This document shows positions 60,801-64,000 of a DNA stretch of 64,000 bases, piece by piece. Both the position numbers and the translations under genes were made by a program. A model generated the notes under the pieces. The model did not search any database, had not been told where the DNA came from, and saw only the letters and a program-made list of their open reading frames with translations. This DNA is from Paragonimus skrjabini miyazakii. Its lineage: Eukaryota; Platyhelminthes; Trematoda; Plagiorchiida; Troglotrematidae. The stretch lies in the NCBI GenBank assembly GCA_014338405.1, contig JTDE01000222.1, positions 11,665-75,664 of the forward strand. The letters run 5' to 3'. Every line of letters begins with the position of its first letter. Position 1 is the first letter of the stretch.

Positions 60801-62860
60801 CATGTGAACTGGAAGTAGCTTCAGAAGTAACTTGACAGAATGATGATTGATTTACTTTAATTTGTAAGATTTCATTAATCTCCCATCACACGTTCGAGCT
60901 TGAAGAATACCACTTGTAGTTTTAGTCAAAAGTTGTCATGCCTGTCTGGAATACTGGCATACTGCTGGCTTATTACTTCTCAAGTATCTTCTGATTTAGC
61001 TAGCTGTAATGTATAAAGAAACGATTGGATGTTCTAGGAATCTTTTTAGGCGTGAACGCTGTTATATTGTTGAGCAGTAAGACTGAAGTACGTTTATCAG
61101 ATCGCTTACACAATACAACAGTGAAGAGCTCATCTTGCTGCAACCTTCATCTATCAAACTGAAGGAATTTACCTGAAGGTGTTGTTTGAGTGTTCCTACA
61201 TGTCTGAGGGTAGTTCAGATACCGTTTTGTGTGAGTAACCAATTACCCCGCTTGAAACCAGCAGATTAACCTTCGTGAATTGGAATGTGATCACTGTATC
61301 TCACAAACAAAACTTTTAACGACTCAATCGGTGGGACTCGTTTCTCAGTCCGGATATGGACCAAATAATAGTATAGAATTTTACAATGGATTTGGATTTG
61401 GCGGATAGTTGATGGGGTCCACTTTGCTTTACCTCGTTTCACCTTATACATTAAAAAAAGCAAGTCCTGTGTGAAACTAAGGATCCACCAAAAGAGCTGA
61501 TGATTCACACTCAGTATATGAATGCGGATTAAATAGTTCTGAATAGCCCAGAAAAGTTTGATATAGTTGTTAACAGATAAAAGTTATTCGCTCCTCAGAT
61601 CTCTATGTGTGCAAAATAAAAACCTGCTAACGGTTCGCCATTCCTAAACAACGTCGATGACAATGACACGTAGGTTACCCGTTTTTGTTACGACTATATA
61701 GAGTTCAGTACATGCTAATAACACTGTATTCGTCATAATCTATTTCGTTTCTACTCGTTGCCATGAACAACTGCCCTCATACCGTCAGAATGATTGGTTT
61801 CACCGTCATCAGTTCTGTGTACAGCAGCAGGTAGTAGGATGGTCATGGGGTTGTCGACAATTTTGTCCTAATTAACCAGCCGTATTGATAAAAGCCGTAG
61901 AACGCTTGCAGGTATATCGCAGGAAGCAGCTTGGCCTATCAGGCTGGCGGTTCTATGCCCAAGATTAGTACCCATAGTGTACTAAATAGAATAAGACCGA
62001 TAGATGTGCGACTGGAACCAAAATTGCAAGTCGTGTACATTCTTTAAATTAAACATCGCGGCTTACTGTGAAATTGCTTGGCTCACACTAATAGTAGTAA
62101 CCAAAAGACAGTCACAGATGATACCTCTGAAACCAGGTTAATGGTAACCCCTAGTTTCAACATGTCACAAAAGTTCAATAGGGCTCATTTATACTCCAGC
62201 CTCAGGCACAATGTGAAAATATGGACAGTTAACTCAATACCAAATCAGCAGTTCCTCATTTCCACTACATTCGATGTCTTTTGGAACTTGAAATTATCCG
62301 AATCAGCAGCAGCAATTAGAAAATTTGACAGCATAATAAATATTAAAGTTTGGAGAGTTTGAATGGTTCCAACTGAACTTCGTTCACATATGATAACAGT
62401 CTTACTGAAGAGGTGTAGTCACCTAGAGGAATGTACGAGCTATTGTAGCATTCTACTTATCTTAACATGAGACCATTTAGTACACCCTTGGTTAAACCTC
62501 GACTTTGAGAATGCATATATGATACTGTGGTTGGAGCGGCAACATCTAAAGCATGGAAACTTCAAACAATTCCTGGGAGTGAACCCCCTCCAAATATTCG
62601 ACAATCTTTGCCTGAATTTTAGCACAATTATTTAAAGTTACCATCTGGTAAGTAAGAATATGTTTAAAATGAAGCCATTTATTAATCAGAACCTCGCAAT
62701 TGCATTTGTTATGCGATCAGATTTACATTGTTAAAACGTTGTCCATAATGGTTGTTGACAAACGGTCGCTCACACCGAACATTTAGTGCCATAGTGACAA
62801 ATGACTATCATAGGATGGGAGACGGTAATACGAGGATTTCAAACAGCAAAGTGAAAGTCG
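57880..62860. other. Long stretch without recognised genes
   Basis: About 5 kb of AT-rich sequence with only short frames. There is a perfect 8-bp hairpin, ATACTACT/AGTAGTAT with a 4-nt loop, at 59374-59393. No exon, RNA gene or transposon domain was recognised. Confidence 0.4.
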
Positions 62861-62864
62861 TCAG

Positions 62865-63114
62865 TGATTTACGCTGATGCTTGATTGCCACAAAACCACG
62901 AAGAAGAAAAACAAACACTGCTTACGAAAACAGAAGAAAATAAAGGGACGGGGAGGGGACCTAACCACTAAAAGATAGCTACGTCTACATTCGAATGTAC
63001 AACATCAAGGCGCCGACATCTTGCAAACAAACAACCAAGCTGTAAGTGAAAGTAAGACGTCATCAGCAACACAGCTTCCGTGCGGCTTTCACTGCCCCGC
63101 GTCATTAAGTGCAC
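62865..63114 (-). mobile_element. 3' untranslated end of the RTE-type LINE
   Basis: It lies directly downstream (minus strand) of the ORF at 63115-63870 and is repeated at 56101-56312. On the plus strand it contains CCACGAAGAAGAAAAAC, GGGGAGGGGACCTAACCACT and CATCAAGGCGCC. A clear short-unit tail is not preserved here. Confidence 0.7.
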
Positions 63115-63870
63115 TCACTTCACAGACAACTCGGAAAAACAATGACAACATTCACACCACTGACCTCGGTTAGCCGCCATCACACCAAACGTCTCAAGCC
63201 ATCGACTCTGTGAGTCGCGAGGGCTCCAGCCCGGAAGACGAACCTGATCTACAGTGACCAACCTCTTCGTGAACGCTTTCATTTCTATATGCCAGGTCAT
63301 CACCTGTCCACCTCGCACTTGGCACCAATCGACCGCAACGTCAGCAAACAGTGCTCGGTGTGGCAGATGACTAGCTGGCATCCTTAGTACATGGCCTAAC
63401 CATTTAAGTCTGTGCAAGTGTAAGGACTGAATAAAAGAACTCGTTTGACAATCAGTGCCAAACACCCGCTTACTAACCTCCTCGGTACTCACTCGTTGGT
63501 GCCACCTGATACGAGCGAGTGAACGCAGACATCGGTGGTCAAACACCTGAAGACGGTTCTAGTTTTCTACCCTGAGTGACCAGGTTTTGCTGCCGTAAAG
63601 TAATACAGCCCTTACTGTTGTCTGATATACGCGACCCTTAAGCTTCAGAAAGATACTTTTCTGTCGCCATAAGTGCCTCAGGTTAGTAAACACTGCTCTG
63701 ACTTTGAAAATACGCGCCTCTAGTTCATTCCCTACACCTCCGCCGCTGATGCAGCTTTCCAGGTATACAAACCGGTCAACAACCTCAATAACTTCATTAT
63801 CTAACATTGAACCTAAGTAATCACAGCAATATTGCAGAAGCACTTTGCATTTCGAGACTGCAAAGCACAT
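63115..63870 (-). pseudogene. RTE-type LINE reverse transcriptase, C-terminal part, one in-frame stop
   Basis: A single frame runs from about 63870 to a TGA next to 63115 with one internal TAG (63561-63559). In order it contains GMCFAVSKCKVLLQ, FVYLESCISGGGVGNELEAR, LWRQKSIFLKLKGRVY, AVLLYGSKTWSLRVEN, the stop, VFDHRCLRSLARIRWHQRVS, HRLKWLGHVLRMPASHLP, GGQVMTWHIEMKAF, RLPGWSPRDS, WLETFGVMAANR and a final GQWCECCHCFSEL. These are the post-catalytic blocks (thumb and C-terminus) of RTE-type RTs widespread in trematodes. The catalytic YADD block is not seen upstream before stops and the window end. The natural C-terminus is present, followed by the 3' UTR. Confidence 0.87.
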
Positions 63871-64000
63871 TCCGAATTACTTAGCAGTCATTTCGTTTCT
63901 CGCCCCGACCTACATTATTGGTGGTCAGTGAAATATGTGTTGATAATGTTTGTGTCCAGTGATACATATACCTGACAGAGTTGTATGCATAGCAAACACG

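Noticed and set aside
1..64000. Bacterial or phage features such as operons, CRISPR arrays, defence islands or integrons
   Set aside because: No spaced direct-repeat arrays, no ribosome-binding sites, no dense ORFs; exon-intron structure and retroelements show a eukaryotic nuclear genome.

Overview
The window looks like nuclear DNA of a flatworm, most likely a digenean trematode with a large, intron-rich, repeat-loaded genome. Evidence: one host gene is split into short exons by multi-kilobase introns with GT/AG boundaries, and most other recognisable sequence is decayed retroelement of the kinds common in trematodes (Ty3/gypsy LTR elements, Penelope-like elements, RTE-type and another non-LTR LINE, tRNA-derived SINE-like repeats). 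There is nothing bacterial in it: no operons, no ribosome-binding sites, no CRISPR. A 949-base assembly gap (Ns) lies at 54570-55518. The species cannot be named from this sequence.

Region 1-10712: the 5' two-thirds of a tetraspanin gene on the minus strand. Four exons (10712-10652, 5666-5513, 2038-1935, 1409-1335) join in frame into 129 codons covering TM1, the small loop, TM2 and TM3. The large extracellular loop and TM4 are not visible and should lie beyond base 1. Its introns hold a SINE-like insertion with an 11-bp target-site duplication (2676-2969) and copies of a second tRNA-related repeat. The first 650 bases carry a gag/protease fragment of a dead Ty3/gypsy element on the opposite strand.

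Region 10.7-28 kb: no host gene recognised. A decayed Ty3/gypsy pol (RT, RNase H end, integrase) runs on the minus strand at 17298-15490. At 26.8-28.0 kb two Penelope-like fragments face each other: a GIY-YIG nuclease piece on plus and an RT piece on minus.

Region 28-46 kb: mostly unassignable sequence, with several copies of the tRNA-related repeat, some joined head to tail, a short inverted repeat, a CpG-dense patch near 40.5 kb and a tRNA-like B-box element at 44.4 kb.

Region 46-64 kb: a second Penelope GIY-YIG fragment (46.1-46.5 kb), a LINE RT C-terminal fragment (52.8-53.15 kb), two copies of a 210-bp repeat ending in GAT/ATG microsatellite, RTE-type fragments at 54.5 kb and 63.1-63.9 kb, and a 3'-end-only copy of what is probably the latter at 56.1-56.3 kb.

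No new biological system was found. The most useful results are the tetraspanin gene model, the convergent Penelope junction, and the composite and tandem structure of the SINE-like repeats.
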